A stretch of DNA of 17,582 nucleotides, taken from the NCBI GenBank assembly GCA_902773065.1, contig CACYDD010000163.1, positions 1 through 17,582 of the forward strand, written 5' to 3'. The translations under genes and the position numbers were made by a program. Below the pieces are notes generated by a model that was not told the DNA's origin, did not search any database, and saw only the letters and a list, made by a program, of their open reading frames with translations. Numbering within the stretch: the stretch's first letter is position 1; each line of letters starts with the position of its first letter. This stretch comes from an uncultured Ruminococcus sp. (lineage in GTDB: Bacteria > Bacillota > Clostridia > Oscillospirales > Acutalibacteraceae). Positions 8,481 to 15,325 of the stretch are shown here, in pieces.

Positions 8481-8630
8481 CCCAATTTCGCGCTCAAGTT
8501 TATAAAAAACCATTATTTTTTGCCGCGCCATAAAGTCCCGGAAAAATTCTTCACTAACGGCGAGCCGCCTGTGTCAATTTTTTACCCTTCGGTTGCTCTG
8601 AAAAAAATAGGATTAATTTATCGCCGCGCC
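8467..8630. repeat. Two degenerate copies of a GC-rich intergenic repeat unit
   Basis: GGCGAGCCGCC followed by AATTT occurs at 8467-8488 and again at 8559-8580. Each copy is followed by a T-rich stretch and a GCCGCGCC block, at 8522-8529 and 8623-8630. The unit is therefore two GC-rich blocks about 55-65 bp apart, present twice with a period of roughly 92-101 bp. GGCG-AGC-CGCC forms a short hairpin in each. The blocks stand out sharply from the AT-rich surroundings. No open reading frame is supported here. Confidence 0.5.
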
Positions 8631-8652
8631 CTGATTTGATATGCCAACTATC

Positions 8653-8695
8653 ATTTTACAATAAGGACGCACCTGCCTGAATATTTTACATTAAG
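8653..8695 (+). promoter_or_regulatory. Direct repeat upstream of the hem operon promoter, candidate regulator site
   Basis: ATTTTACAATAAG at 8653-8665 and ATTTTACATTAAG at 8683-8695 match at 12 of 13 bases and start exactly 30 bp apart, close to three helical turns. The second copy ends 18 bp before the hemA -35 box. This geometry suits two protein dimers on one DNA face. No known operator is recognised. Confidence 0.4.
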
Positions 8696-8713
8696 TTATT
8701 TTAACCTATTGAC

Positions 8714-8742
8714 TTGATAAGTTTTCGGTATTAAACTATAAT
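8714..8742 (+). promoter_or_regulatory. Sigma-A promoter of the hem/siroheme operon
   Basis: TTGATA (8714-8719), a 17-bp spacer and TATAAT (8737-8742) form a near-consensus promoter. A second possible -35, TTGACT at 8709-8714, overlaps it but would give a 22-bp spacer to this -10. Transcription should begin near 8749, leaving about 58 nt before the hemA ATG. I see no cobalamin-type riboswitch, and the leader is too short for one. Confidence 0.8.
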
Positions 8743-8806
8743 AATATATGAAATTTATATTTGAATCCTGATTAGCGATTGATATATTTTGAGGACGGAG
8801 AATGAG

Positions 8807-9937
8807 ATGGATTGTTTAAGTTTAAGTTATAAAAATGCGGATGTGGAACTGCGTGAAAAATTAGCGTTTACCGGCTGCCAGACAGCAGAGATTTCTGATC
8901 GTTTATGCTGCCTTGGTTCGGTACAGGAATGTGTTCTGCTTTGTACCTGCAACCGTACGGAATTATATTATAATGGTAATGAAAATGCAAAAGATGAAAT
9001 TATCAGTATTCTTTCCGAAGCTGCGGAACTGGAAAGCGAAAGACTGAAAAAATATCTTTTTTACTTTTCCGGAGATAAAGCAATTTATCATCTTTTCAAG
9101 GTAGCAAGCGGTATCGAATCAATGGTTGTCGGGGAGGATGAAATTCTGGGGCAGACAAAAAAAGCCTATTTTGCCGCTTGTGAAGCAGGCACAGTTGCCT
9201 ATGAACTGAATATGATCTTTCAGGCAGCAATCACCTGTGCAAAAAAAATAAAAACCGAAACGAAATTATCAAAATCTTCTGTTTCTGTTGCAACGCTTGC
9301 AGCCGCAGAAGCCGCAAAGAACTGCCGCAATATTTTAGTGATCGGCGCAAACGGAAAAACAGGCTCTACTGTGGTGAAGAATTTAATTTCATATAAAAAT
9401 GTCAATGTCAAAGCGGCGATGAGAAAATACCACACACACGGTGTTTCTTTTTCGGAAAAGGCTGTTGAAATCATTGATTATCACAAACGGTATGAATACA
9501 TCAATCATACCGACTGCATTATCAGCGCAACAAGCAGTCCCCATTATACTGTTACACTTTATGATCTGAAACAATATGTGGGTGATGATAAAAACAGGCT
9601 GTTTATCGATTTGGCTGTGCCGCCCGATATCGATCCTGCCGTTGGGGAGTACGGCAATGCAAGGCTTATCAATATTGATTATTTTGAAGAGTTGGCACGA
9701 AAAAATAATGAAATCAAGCTTTCCAGCGTAAGAGAAGCAGAAGAAATTATACAGGCAGAAACAGACCAACTGAAAAAAGAACTTTTGTTTCATGATTTTT
9801 TGCCGCTGCTGGATTTCGTAAAGGAAAAAATGCAGCAAAAGCCGTTTGAAGATTTGCTTTATAAAATGAAATCAGAAGCAGACAGCAATGCTTTTTTGCA
9901 GTTTATCAATGTGTTGAAAGATATGGTGGAGGAGTAG
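8807..9937 (+). CDS. hemA: Glutamyl-tRNA reductase
   Basis: The protein has 376 aa. It reduces glutamyl-tRNA with NADPH to glutamate-1-semialdehyde, the first committed step of C5 tetrapyrrole synthesis. LSLSYKNADVELREKLAF opens the catalytic domain. CTCNRTE holds the predicted nucleophile Cys48. SGIESMVVGEDEILGQTK lies at about 101-118. The NADPH-binding domain begins with LVIGANGKTG (177-186). This differs from the usual G-A-G-x-M-G and is a modest oddity. The C-terminal dimerisation helix is short, making the protein shorter than E. coli HemA (418 aa). ATG 8807 is chosen because GGACGGAG ends 6 bp upstream. An in-frame TTG at 8789 sits ahead of that site and is unlikely. It leads a six-gene operon. 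Confidence 0.93.
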   Translation: MDCLSLSYKNADVELREKLAFTGCQTAEISDRLCCLGSVQECVLLCTCNRTELYYNGNENAKDEIISILSEAAELESERLKKYLFYFSGDKAIYHLFKVASGIESMVVGEDEILGQTKKAYFAACEAGTVAYELNMIFQAAITCAKKIKTETKLSKSSVSVATLAAAEAAKNCRNILVIGANGKTGSTVVKNLISYKNVNVKAAMRKYHTHGVSFSEKAVEIIDYHKRYEYINHTDCIISATSSPHYTVTLYDLKQYVGDDKNRLFIDLAVPPDIDPAVGEYGNARLINIDYFEELARKNNEIKLSSVREAEEIIQAETDQLKKELLFHDFLPLLDFVKEKMQQKPFEDLLYKMKSEADSNAFLQFINVLKDMVEE

Positions 9938-9941
9938 CACA

Positions 9942-10562
9942 GTGCAGTATTTTCCTTTTTTTATTGATATCGAAAATCAATTATGTGTCATAGCAGGCGG
10001 AGGAACAGTCGCTTTGCGGAAAGTAGAAAAGCTGTTGCCGTTTAAGCCGCAAATCAAAATTATCGCCGAAAGCATATGTAAAGAGCTGACAGAACTGCCG
10101 GGTATCACCATAGAGCAAAGAAAATTCTGTCTTGACGATATTGATAACGCTTTTATGGTAATAGCGGCAACAGATGATAAAAATTTAAATAAGGCAATAC
10201 ATGATGTTTGCATTGAGAAGAAAATCTTTGTCAATTCGGTGGATGATATTGAAAATTGCAGCTTTATTTTTCCTGCCCTTGTCAAGGGAGAAAATTATAC
10301 AGCGGCGGTGTCAACATCAGGAAAAAGTCCGATCTATGCCCGTTATCTCAGAGAAAAAATTGAAAGTAAGATCGATGATGACAGCGACAGGATCATTGAA
10401 ATTTTGTACTCATGCAGAAGTATTATTAAACAGAGGATCAACAGTGAAGAAAAGAGAAAATCAGCTTTTGAATACATACTGAAAAAATGTATTGCTGACA
10501 GTAACAATATTGATATAGACATGATCATAAAAGAAGCAGAGGATTATGTGAATGAAAATTAA
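9942..10562 (+). CDS. Precorrin-2 dehydrogenase / sirohydrochlorin ferrochelatase (CysG N-terminal/Met8 type)
   Basis: The protein has 206 aa. It oxidises precorrin-2 with NAD+ to sirohydrochlorin, and in Met8-type proteins also inserts iron to give siroheme. The NAD-binding turn is AGGGTVALRKVEKLL (18-32), followed by AATDDKNLN (75-83). The aspartate in FVNSVDD (D101/D102) matches the residue used by Met8 in both activities. The STSGKSPIYARYLREKIE motif lies near 125-142. The remaining C-terminal helices fit the family, and there is no fused methyltransferase domain, which is instead encoded two genes downstream. The GTG start at 9942 has a GGTGGAGGAG site 7 bp upstream inside the end of hemA. 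It overlaps hemC by 11 bp. Confidence 0.9.
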   Translation: MQYFPFFIDIENQLCVIAGGGTVALRKVEKLLPFKPQIKIIAESICKELTELPGITIEQRKFCLDDIDNAFMVIAATDDKNLNKAIHDVCIEKKIFVNSVDDIENCSFIFPALVKGENYTAAVSTSGKSPIYARYLREKIESKIDDDSDRIIEILYSCRSIIKQRINSEEKRKSAFEYILKKCIADSNNIDIDMIIKEAEDYVNEN

Positions 10563-11415
10563 GATAGGCACAAGAAAAAGTAAGCTGGCACTGGTACAGA
10601 CAGATATGGTGATTCAGGCAATCAAAAGCAAATATCCCGATTGTGAAACCGAAATCGTACATATCAGCACCAAAGGCGATAAACAGCTTGACAAACCGCT
10701 GACAGCTTTCGGAGGAAAGGGCGCATTTGTGACGGAAATAGAAGAAGCACTGAAAAATAAAGTGATCGATATTGCGGTACATAGTGCCAAGGATTTACCA
10801 ATTACTATTGCAGAAGGGCTGGCAATATCTGCTGTGTTAAAGCGTGGCGATTATCGTGATGTACTTGTGACAAGAAAGGGAACGGAGCTAAAAAACAGCA
10901 GTGATTTTATTGTCGGAACAGGCAGTCTGCGCCGCAGAGGGAATATGAAGCGGCTATATCCCGCTGTTGGCTTTGCAGATATCAGGGGAAATGTTGATAC
11001 ACGGCTGAAAAAGCTGGAAAATGGTTTGTATGATGGCGTGATACTGGCGGCGGCAGGACTCGAAAGAGCAGGACTTTATGAACCTGAGAGATTTGATTAT
11101 CAGCCGTTTAATTATACGGAATTTCTTCCTGCGCCCTGTCAGGGGATCATTGCTGTTGAAAGCAGGCAAAATGACAGTCTTGTGCCGCTTTTGGAAAGTA
11201 TCAATGATAAAAATACATTTTATGCATTTCAAACAGAAAGATTTATTATTCAGCGGCTCGGTGGAGATTGCAGCGTTCCGCTTGGTGCATATTCGTTTAT
11301 TGAGGGAGAAAATATGACTGTAGCTGTGTCAAAGGATGGCGGAAAAATTAAAGCAGCAACGGCGGAAATATCCGAACGGCTGACACTTGCAGAGGAGCTG
11401 ATATCATGTCTGTAA
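10552..11415 (+). CDS. hemC: Porphobilinogen deaminase (hydroxymethylbilane synthase)
   Basis: The protein has 287 aa. It joins four porphobilinogens into hydroxymethylbilane. IGTRKSKLALVQTDMV begins domain 1. HSAKDLP (near 83-89) contains the catalytic Asp of the family. GTGSLRRRGNMKRLYP and DIRGNVDTRL form the Arg-rich substrate site. GGDCSVPLGAY carries Cys240, which attaches the dipyrromethane cofactor. The GTGSLRR stretch replaces the usual GTSSLRR. Domain 3 is trimmed, making the protein about 20-25 residues shorter than E. coli HemC. It overlaps the genes on both sides by 10-11 bp, which suggests coupled translation. Confidence 0.95.
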   Translation: MKIKIGTRKSKLALVQTDMVIQAIKSKYPDCETEIVHISTKGDKQLDKPLTAFGGKGAFVTEIEEALKNKVIDIAVHSAKDLPITIAEGLAISAVLKRGDYRDVLVTRKGTELKNSSDFIVGTGSLRRRGNMKRLYPAVGFADIRGNVDTRLKKLENGLYDGVILAAAGLERAGLYEPERFDYQPFNYTEFLPAPCQGIIAVESRQNDSLVPLLESINDKNTFYAFQTERFIIQRLGGDCSVPLGAYSFIEGENMTVAVSKDGGKIKAATAEISERLTLAEELISCL

Positions 11416-12923
11416 AGAAAAAAGGAATTGTCTATCTTGTCGGGGCAGGCTGCGGTGATTATGACCTTATCACACTAAGAGGAAAATCCGCTCTTGAGCA
11501 GTGCAACACGGTGATCTATGACAGTCTTATAGACGACAGGATTCTGAATTTTGCTCCAATCGCTGCCGAGAAAATTTCTGTCGGCAAACGCTGCGGCAGA
11601 CACAGCGAAACACAGGAAAATATCAATTCCTTGCTTGTTGCAAAAGCACTGGAGGGAAGGACCGTTGTCAGATTAAAGGGCGGCGACCCGTTTGTGTTCG
11701 GCAGAGGAGGAGAGGAAATTATCGAGCTGAAAAAGAATGAGATCGAATTTGATATCATTCCCGGCATATCCTCTTCTATTGCCGTTCCTGAGCTGGCAGG
11801 AGTGCCTGTTACGCACAGAAAAGTCAGCCGTAGTTTTCATGTTATCACAGGACATACAGCAGATGATTTTTCCGCAAAACGCATGAAAAATTATGCAGGG
11901 TTGGAAGGCACACTTGTGTTTTTGATGGGGTTGAAAAATCTCAGGCATATTGCCGACAGTCTGATAAAATACGGTATGGAGGAAAATACGCCTGCCTGTG
12001 TGATTTCAAACGGTGCAGGCTCTTATCAAAGTGTCGTAAAAGCAAAGCTTTCAGAGATTGCCGATGAAACCGAAAGTAAAAACGCACTGACTCCGGCGGT
12101 GATTGTGATAGGAAAAACAGCGGAATATGATTTTGCACCAACGGTCAGCCGACCGCTTTCGGGTATCACCGTAACTGCAACAGGAACGAAGCGTTTTGTT
12201 ACCAAGCTGTCAAAAGCACTGGAACATAAGGGTGCAAGGGTGCAGCGGCTTGACCACCTTGATATTGTGGAGTACGGCAATAATGAAAAGCTTGACAGAA
12301 CATTGCGAAATATTTCTGCTTATCACTATCTGGTTCTGACAAGTATTAACGGAGCAGAGATTTTTTTACGAAAGCTCAGGGAAGCAAAAACGGATATCAG
12401 AAAATTATCACATCTGAAAATTGCAGTGATTGGCAGCGGAACGGCTGATGTGCTTGAAAAAAGAGGAATTTTTCCCGATTTGATACCAAAACAATATACT
12501 TCGGAAAGTCTTGGGAAACTGTTGAGCGAAATGGTATCAGAAAACGAAAAAATACTGATTTTAAGAGCAGAAAAAGGTTCAAAGAAGCTGAATGAAATTC
12601 TGGATGAAAATCATATGCTGTATGATGATATCAAAATTTATGATGTTGCAGAGAACAGCAGTTTTTATGATGAAAACAAGATTGTCGGTGATTATGTGAT
12701 TTTTGCAAGCTCGTCAGGTGTGAAAGCATTTTTTGACAGCGGCAAAGCTGTTCCCAAAAATGCAAAAATCGTATGTATCGGTGATATCACAGCGCAGGCG
12801 GTAAGAAATTACGGAATCAATGATTTCCGTATTTCAAAAACCAGTAATATAGAAGGAATTGTTGAAATAATTATCAAAGCGGAGGAAGAAAATGAAACGA
12901 TTCAGAAGATTAAGAGCGAATGA
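11406..12923 (+). CDS. cobA-hemD: Fused uroporphyrinogen-III C-methyltransferase / uroporphyrinogen-III synthase
   Basis: The protein has 505 aa with two domains. Residues 1-245 are an SAM-dependent uroporphyrinogen III methyltransferase: LVGAGCGD (11-18), VRLKGGDPFVFGRGGEE (88-104), PGISSSIAVPELAGVPVTHR and GTLVFLMGLKNL. It makes precorrin-2. Residues about 255-500 are a HemD-type synthase that cyclises hydroxymethylbilane with D-ring inversion, recognised mainly by layout (TVTATGTKRFVTKLSKALE and a late VIFASSSGVKAFF stretch), since HemD diverges fast. Fusing the synthase with the methyltransferase steers uroporphyrinogen III towards siroheme or corrinoids. This order of fusion is common in Clostridia. 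A GAGGAG site precedes the ATG. The 3' end overlaps hemB by 32 bp. Confidence 0.93.
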   Translation: MSVKKKGIVYLVGAGCGDYDLITLRGKSALEQCNTVIYDSLIDDRILNFAPIAAEKISVGKRCGRHSETQENINSLLVAKALEGRTVVRLKGGDPFVFGRGGEEIIELKKNEIEFDIIPGISSSIAVPELAGVPVTHRKVSRSFHVITGHTADDFSAKRMKNYAGLEGTLVFLMGLKNLRHIADSLIKYGMEENTPACVISNGAGSYQSVVKAKLSEIADETESKNALTPAVIVIGKTAEYDFAPTVSRPLSGITVTATGTKRFVTKLSKALEHKGARVQRLDHLDIVEYGNNEKLDRTLRNISAYHYLVLTSINGAEIFLRKLREAKTDIRKLSHLKIAVIGSGTADVLEKRGIFPDLIPKQYTSESLGKLLSEMVSENEKILILRAEKGSKKLNEILDENHMLYDDIKIYDVAENSSFYDENKIVGDYVIFASSSGVKAFFDSGKAVPKNAKIVCIGDITAQAVRNYGINDFRISKTSNIEGIVEIIIKAEEENETIQKIKSE

Positions 12924-13854
12924 AACAATACGCAGTCTGGTGCGTGAAACAAGAGTTGATAAAAAAGAACTGATTTACCCGATTTTTGTAACAGAAGGCG
13001 AAAATATCAAAAATCCCGTACCGTCCATGCCGGTCGTTTTTCAGTATTCGGTTGACAGGCTTGATGAAATACTGAAAGAAATTGACAAGAGCGGTATTTC
13101 GGGGCTGCTGATTTTCGGAATCCCGAAGCATAAGGACGAACTGGCGACTTCTGCTTATGACGATAACGGAATCACGCAGAAGGCGGTAAGGTTCATTAAA
13201 GAAAAATACCCCGAAATGCTTGTCATTGCAGATGTATGTCTTTGCGAATATACCTCGCATGGTCACTGTGGTGTGGTAGAGCATGATATTATTCTGAATG
13301 ATGAAACACTTCCATTGCTTTCAAAAATGTCTGTCAGCCTTGCCAAAGCGGGAGCGGATATTATTGCCCCGTCGGATATGATGGACGGACGAGTAGCGGC
13401 AATCAGACGATCACTGGATGAAAACGGTTTTGTCAATACGCCGATCATGGCTTACAGTGCGAAATTTGCTTCGGGATATTACGGTCCGTTTCGTGATGCT
13501 GCCGAATCTGCGCCTTGCTTTGGTGACAGACGTACCTATCAGATGGACATTGCCAACGGCAGGGAAGCACTGCGTGAAATCGAATCAGATATTGAGGAGG
13601 GTGCGGATATTGTCATGGTCAAGCCTGCACTGGCTTATCTTGATGTTGTAAAAGAAGCAAGCAAGTATAACATTCCGCTTGCCGCTTATAATGTAAGCGG
13701 TGAATATTCTATGGTAAAAGCGGCTGCACAGAACGGTTGGATTGATGAAAAAAGAATTGTTCTGGAAAATCTTACCGCAATCAAAAGAGCAGGTGCAGAT
13801 ATTATTATCACTTATCATGCACTGGATGCGGCAAAATGGCTGGAGGAAGAATGA
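12892..13854 (+). CDS. hemB: Delta-aminolevulinic acid dehydratase (porphobilinogen synthase)
   Basis: The protein has 320 aa. It condenses two 5-aminolevulinate molecules into porphobilinogen. The two Schiff-base lysines are K191 (AYSAKFASGYYGPFR) and K244 (MVKPALAYLD). DVCLCEYTSHGHCG supplies three cysteines, C116, C118 and C126, so the enzyme is of the zinc-dependent class rather than the DXALDXY magnesium class. The ATG at 12892 follows GGAGGAAG inside the hemD end. The 32-bp overlap is long and points to coupling. Length and full-length similarity are typical. Confidence 0.97.
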   Translation: MKRFRRLRANETIRSLVRETRVDKKELIYPIFVTEGENIKNPVPSMPVVFQYSVDRLDEILKEIDKSGISGLLIFGIPKHKDELATSAYDDNGITQKAVRFIKEKYPEMLVIADVCLCEYTSHGHCGVVEHDIILNDETLPLLSKMSVSLAKAGADIIAPSDMMDGRVAAIRRSLDENGFVNTPIMAYSAKFASGYYGPFRDAAESAPCFGDRRTYQMDIANGREALREIESDIEEGADIVMVKPALAYLDVVKEASKYNIPLAAYNVSGEYSMVKAAAQNGWIDEKRIVLENLTAIKRAGADIIITYHALDAAKWLEEE

Positions 13855-15146
13855 TGAATACAAAAAAATCGGAAGCGTTGTATCAAAGTGCATTGAACTT
13901 TATGCCGGGCGGTGTCAACAGTCCTGTACGTGCCTGTAAAAATGTAGGGAAAACACCGCTTTTTATTGAAAGAGCAGAGGGCGATAAAATCATTGATGCG
14001 GATGGCAATGAATATATTGATTATGTATGCTCATGGGGACCGAATATTCTCGGTCATGGCAGAAAGGAAATCATCGAAGCCGTGAAACATTCCTGCGATA
14101 ACGGTCTTACGTTCGGAGCTTGCCACAGGGGAGAAATTGCGCTTGCCGAGATCATACAAAGAAACATTCCTTCCATGGAAATGCTCAGACTTGTCAATTC
14201 GGGAACAGAAGCAGTGATGAGTGCTGTACGTGCGGCGAGGGGATATACGGGAAGAGATAAAATCATCAAATTTGAAGGCTGCTATCACGGTCATTCTGAC
14301 GGTCTGCTTGTCAGGGCAGGTTCGGGTCTGCTCACAGGAGCGATTCCTGACAGTGCCGGCGTACCGAAGGGGTATACAGAAAATACGCTTCTTGCAGTCT
14401 ATAATAGTGAACAGAGTGTAACGGAACTTTTTGAAAAATACGGCAATGAAATTGCCGCCGTTATCATTGAGCCTTGTGCTGCCAATATGGGAGTTGTACC
14501 GCCCAAAAAGGGATTTCTGGAATTTCTGAGAAGCATTACGGAACAATATCAGTCAATTCTGATTTTTGACGAAGTGATCACAGGTTTCAGGCTTTCTCTC
14601 GGCGGTGCACAGCAATATTACGGTGTCACACCCGATTTGACAACTCTGGGGAAAATTGTCGGCGGCGGTATGCCGCTTGCGGTTTACGGAGGAAAGCGTG
14701 AAATTATGGAATGTGTTGCACCGCTCGGCTCTGTCTATCAGGCAGGAACGCTTTCGGGAAATCCTGCGGCGGTTAGTGCAGGACTTGCAGCACTCAGTAT
14801 ACTGAAAAGCGAGCCTGAACTATATGAACAGCTTGACAAAAAAGGGGAAGTACTTGAAAAAGCTTTTGTGGAATCGGGCTTCAATGTCAACCGTGTGGGC
14901 TCATTGCTGACGGTATTTTTTACCAGTCAGGTTGTTACAGATTATGATACGGCAAAGACCTCCGACACGAAAGAATTTGCAAGATTTTATTCTTATTTAC
15001 TGGAAAACGGTATTTACACCGCACCATCACAGTTCGAAGCGATGTTTCTCTCCTCCGCTCACAGCAATGAGGATATCGACTACACTTGCGAAATAATCAG
15101 TCAGTACAAAAAAATAATAGGAAATCAGAAGCGGAGGACACAATGA
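13854..15146 (+). CDS. hemL: Glutamate-1-semialdehyde 2,1-aminomutase
   Basis: The protein has 430 aa. This PLP enzyme converts glutamate-1-semialdehyde to 5-aminolevulinate and is thought to take its substrate directly from HemA. The N-terminus reads FMPGGVNSPVRA, a family hallmark. NSGTEAVMSAVRAARG binds the PLP phosphate. FEGCYHGHSD and FDEVITGFR (aspartate to the pyridine nitrogen) follow, and K267 in TTLGKIVGGGMPLA is the internal aldimine lysine. Three in-frame ATGs occur at 13836, 13851 and 13854. The ribosome binding site GGAGG at 13842-13846 favours 13854 (7-bp spacing), with 13851 possible. It overlaps the hemB stop by one base. It closes the operon, and its stop lies in a hairpin loop. 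Confidence 0.96.
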   Translation: MNTKKSEALYQSALNFMPGGVNSPVRACKNVGKTPLFIERAEGDKIIDADGNEYIDYVCSWGPNILGHGRKEIIEAVKHSCDNGLTFGACHRGEIALAEIIQRNIPSMEMLRLVNSGTEAVMSAVRAARGYTGRDKIIKFEGCYHGHSDGLLVRAGSGLLTGAIPDSAGVPKGYTENTLLAVYNSEQSVTELFEKYGNEIAAVIIEPCAANMGVVPPKKGFLEFLRSITEQYQSILIFDEVITGFRLSLGGAQQYYGVTPDLTTLGKIVGGGMPLAVYGGKREIMECVAPLGSVYQAGTLSGNPAAVSAGLAALSILKSEPELYEQLDKKGEVLEKAFVESGFNVNRVGSLLTVFFTSQVVTDYDTAKTSDTKEFARFYSYLLENGIYTAPSQFEAMFLSSAHSNEDIDYTCEIISQYKKIIGNQKRRTQ

Positions 15147-15158
15147 TGTTCTCCGCTT
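15129..15158 (+). terminator. Terminator-like hairpin enclosing the hemL stop codon
   Basis: A 12-bp stem pairs AAGCGGAGGACA (15129-15140) with TGTTCTCCGCTT (15147-15158), with one G-T pair. The loop CAATGA contains the hemL stop TGA. An AT-rich but not T-only tract follows (GATTAATATATATT). It probably ends the hem operon, though some read-through into the sulfur operon is possible. Confidence 0.7.
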
Positions 15159-15190
15159 GATTAATATATATTATAAATACAATTAATAGA

Positions 15191-15219
15191 TTGATATAAA
15201 TAATTCATATTAATATAAT
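15191..15219 (+). promoter_or_regulatory. Upstream promoter of the sulfur operon (P1)
   Basis: TTGATA (15191-15196), a 17-bp spacer and TATAAT (15214-15219) make a good sigma-A promoter. The region is extremely AT-rich, so chance matches are more likely here than usual. It is about 41 bp upstream of a similar promoter. Confidence 0.6.
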
Positions 15220-15233
15220 AGATAAAACCTATT
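15217..15233. promoter_or_regulatory. Inverted repeat between P1 and P2, candidate operator
   Basis: AATAGATAAAACCTATT has perfect AATAG/CTATT arms and further inner symmetry. It covers the end of the P1 -10 box and its expected start site, and the first bases of the P2 -35 box. A repressor bound here would block both. The regulator is not identified; a sulfur-responsive one would fit the operon. Confidence 0.4.
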
Positions 15234-15261
15234 GATTTTATATGATTTATTGTTATATAAT
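15232..15261 (+). promoter_or_regulatory. Downstream promoter of the sulfur operon (P2)
   Basis: TTGATT (15232-15237), an 18-bp spacer and TATAAT (15256-15261) predict a start near 15268 and a leader of about 58 nt before metY. The leader is too short for a SAM riboswitch or T-box, and none is seen. Confidence 0.7.
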
Positions 15262-15325
15262 AGTTGTGCGGTATATACATTGGTGATTGTTATTATTTTT
15301 TCTTATCGAAAAGCAGGTGGTTATA

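Noticed and set aside
8459..8630. CRISPR-like array
   Set aside because: There are only two degenerate copies of unequal spacing and no cas genes nearby.
8743..8806. Riboswitch in the hemA leader
   Set aside because: The predicted leader is about 58 nt with no recognisable cobalamin or other conserved core.
15262..15325. SAM riboswitch or T-box before metY
   Set aside because: The leader is too short and shows no stable multi-stem structure.
15147..15325. Small gene in the AT-rich gap after hemL
   Set aside because: No open frame with a ribosome binding site is seen. The in-frame ATG at 15287 is a poor upstream start for metY.
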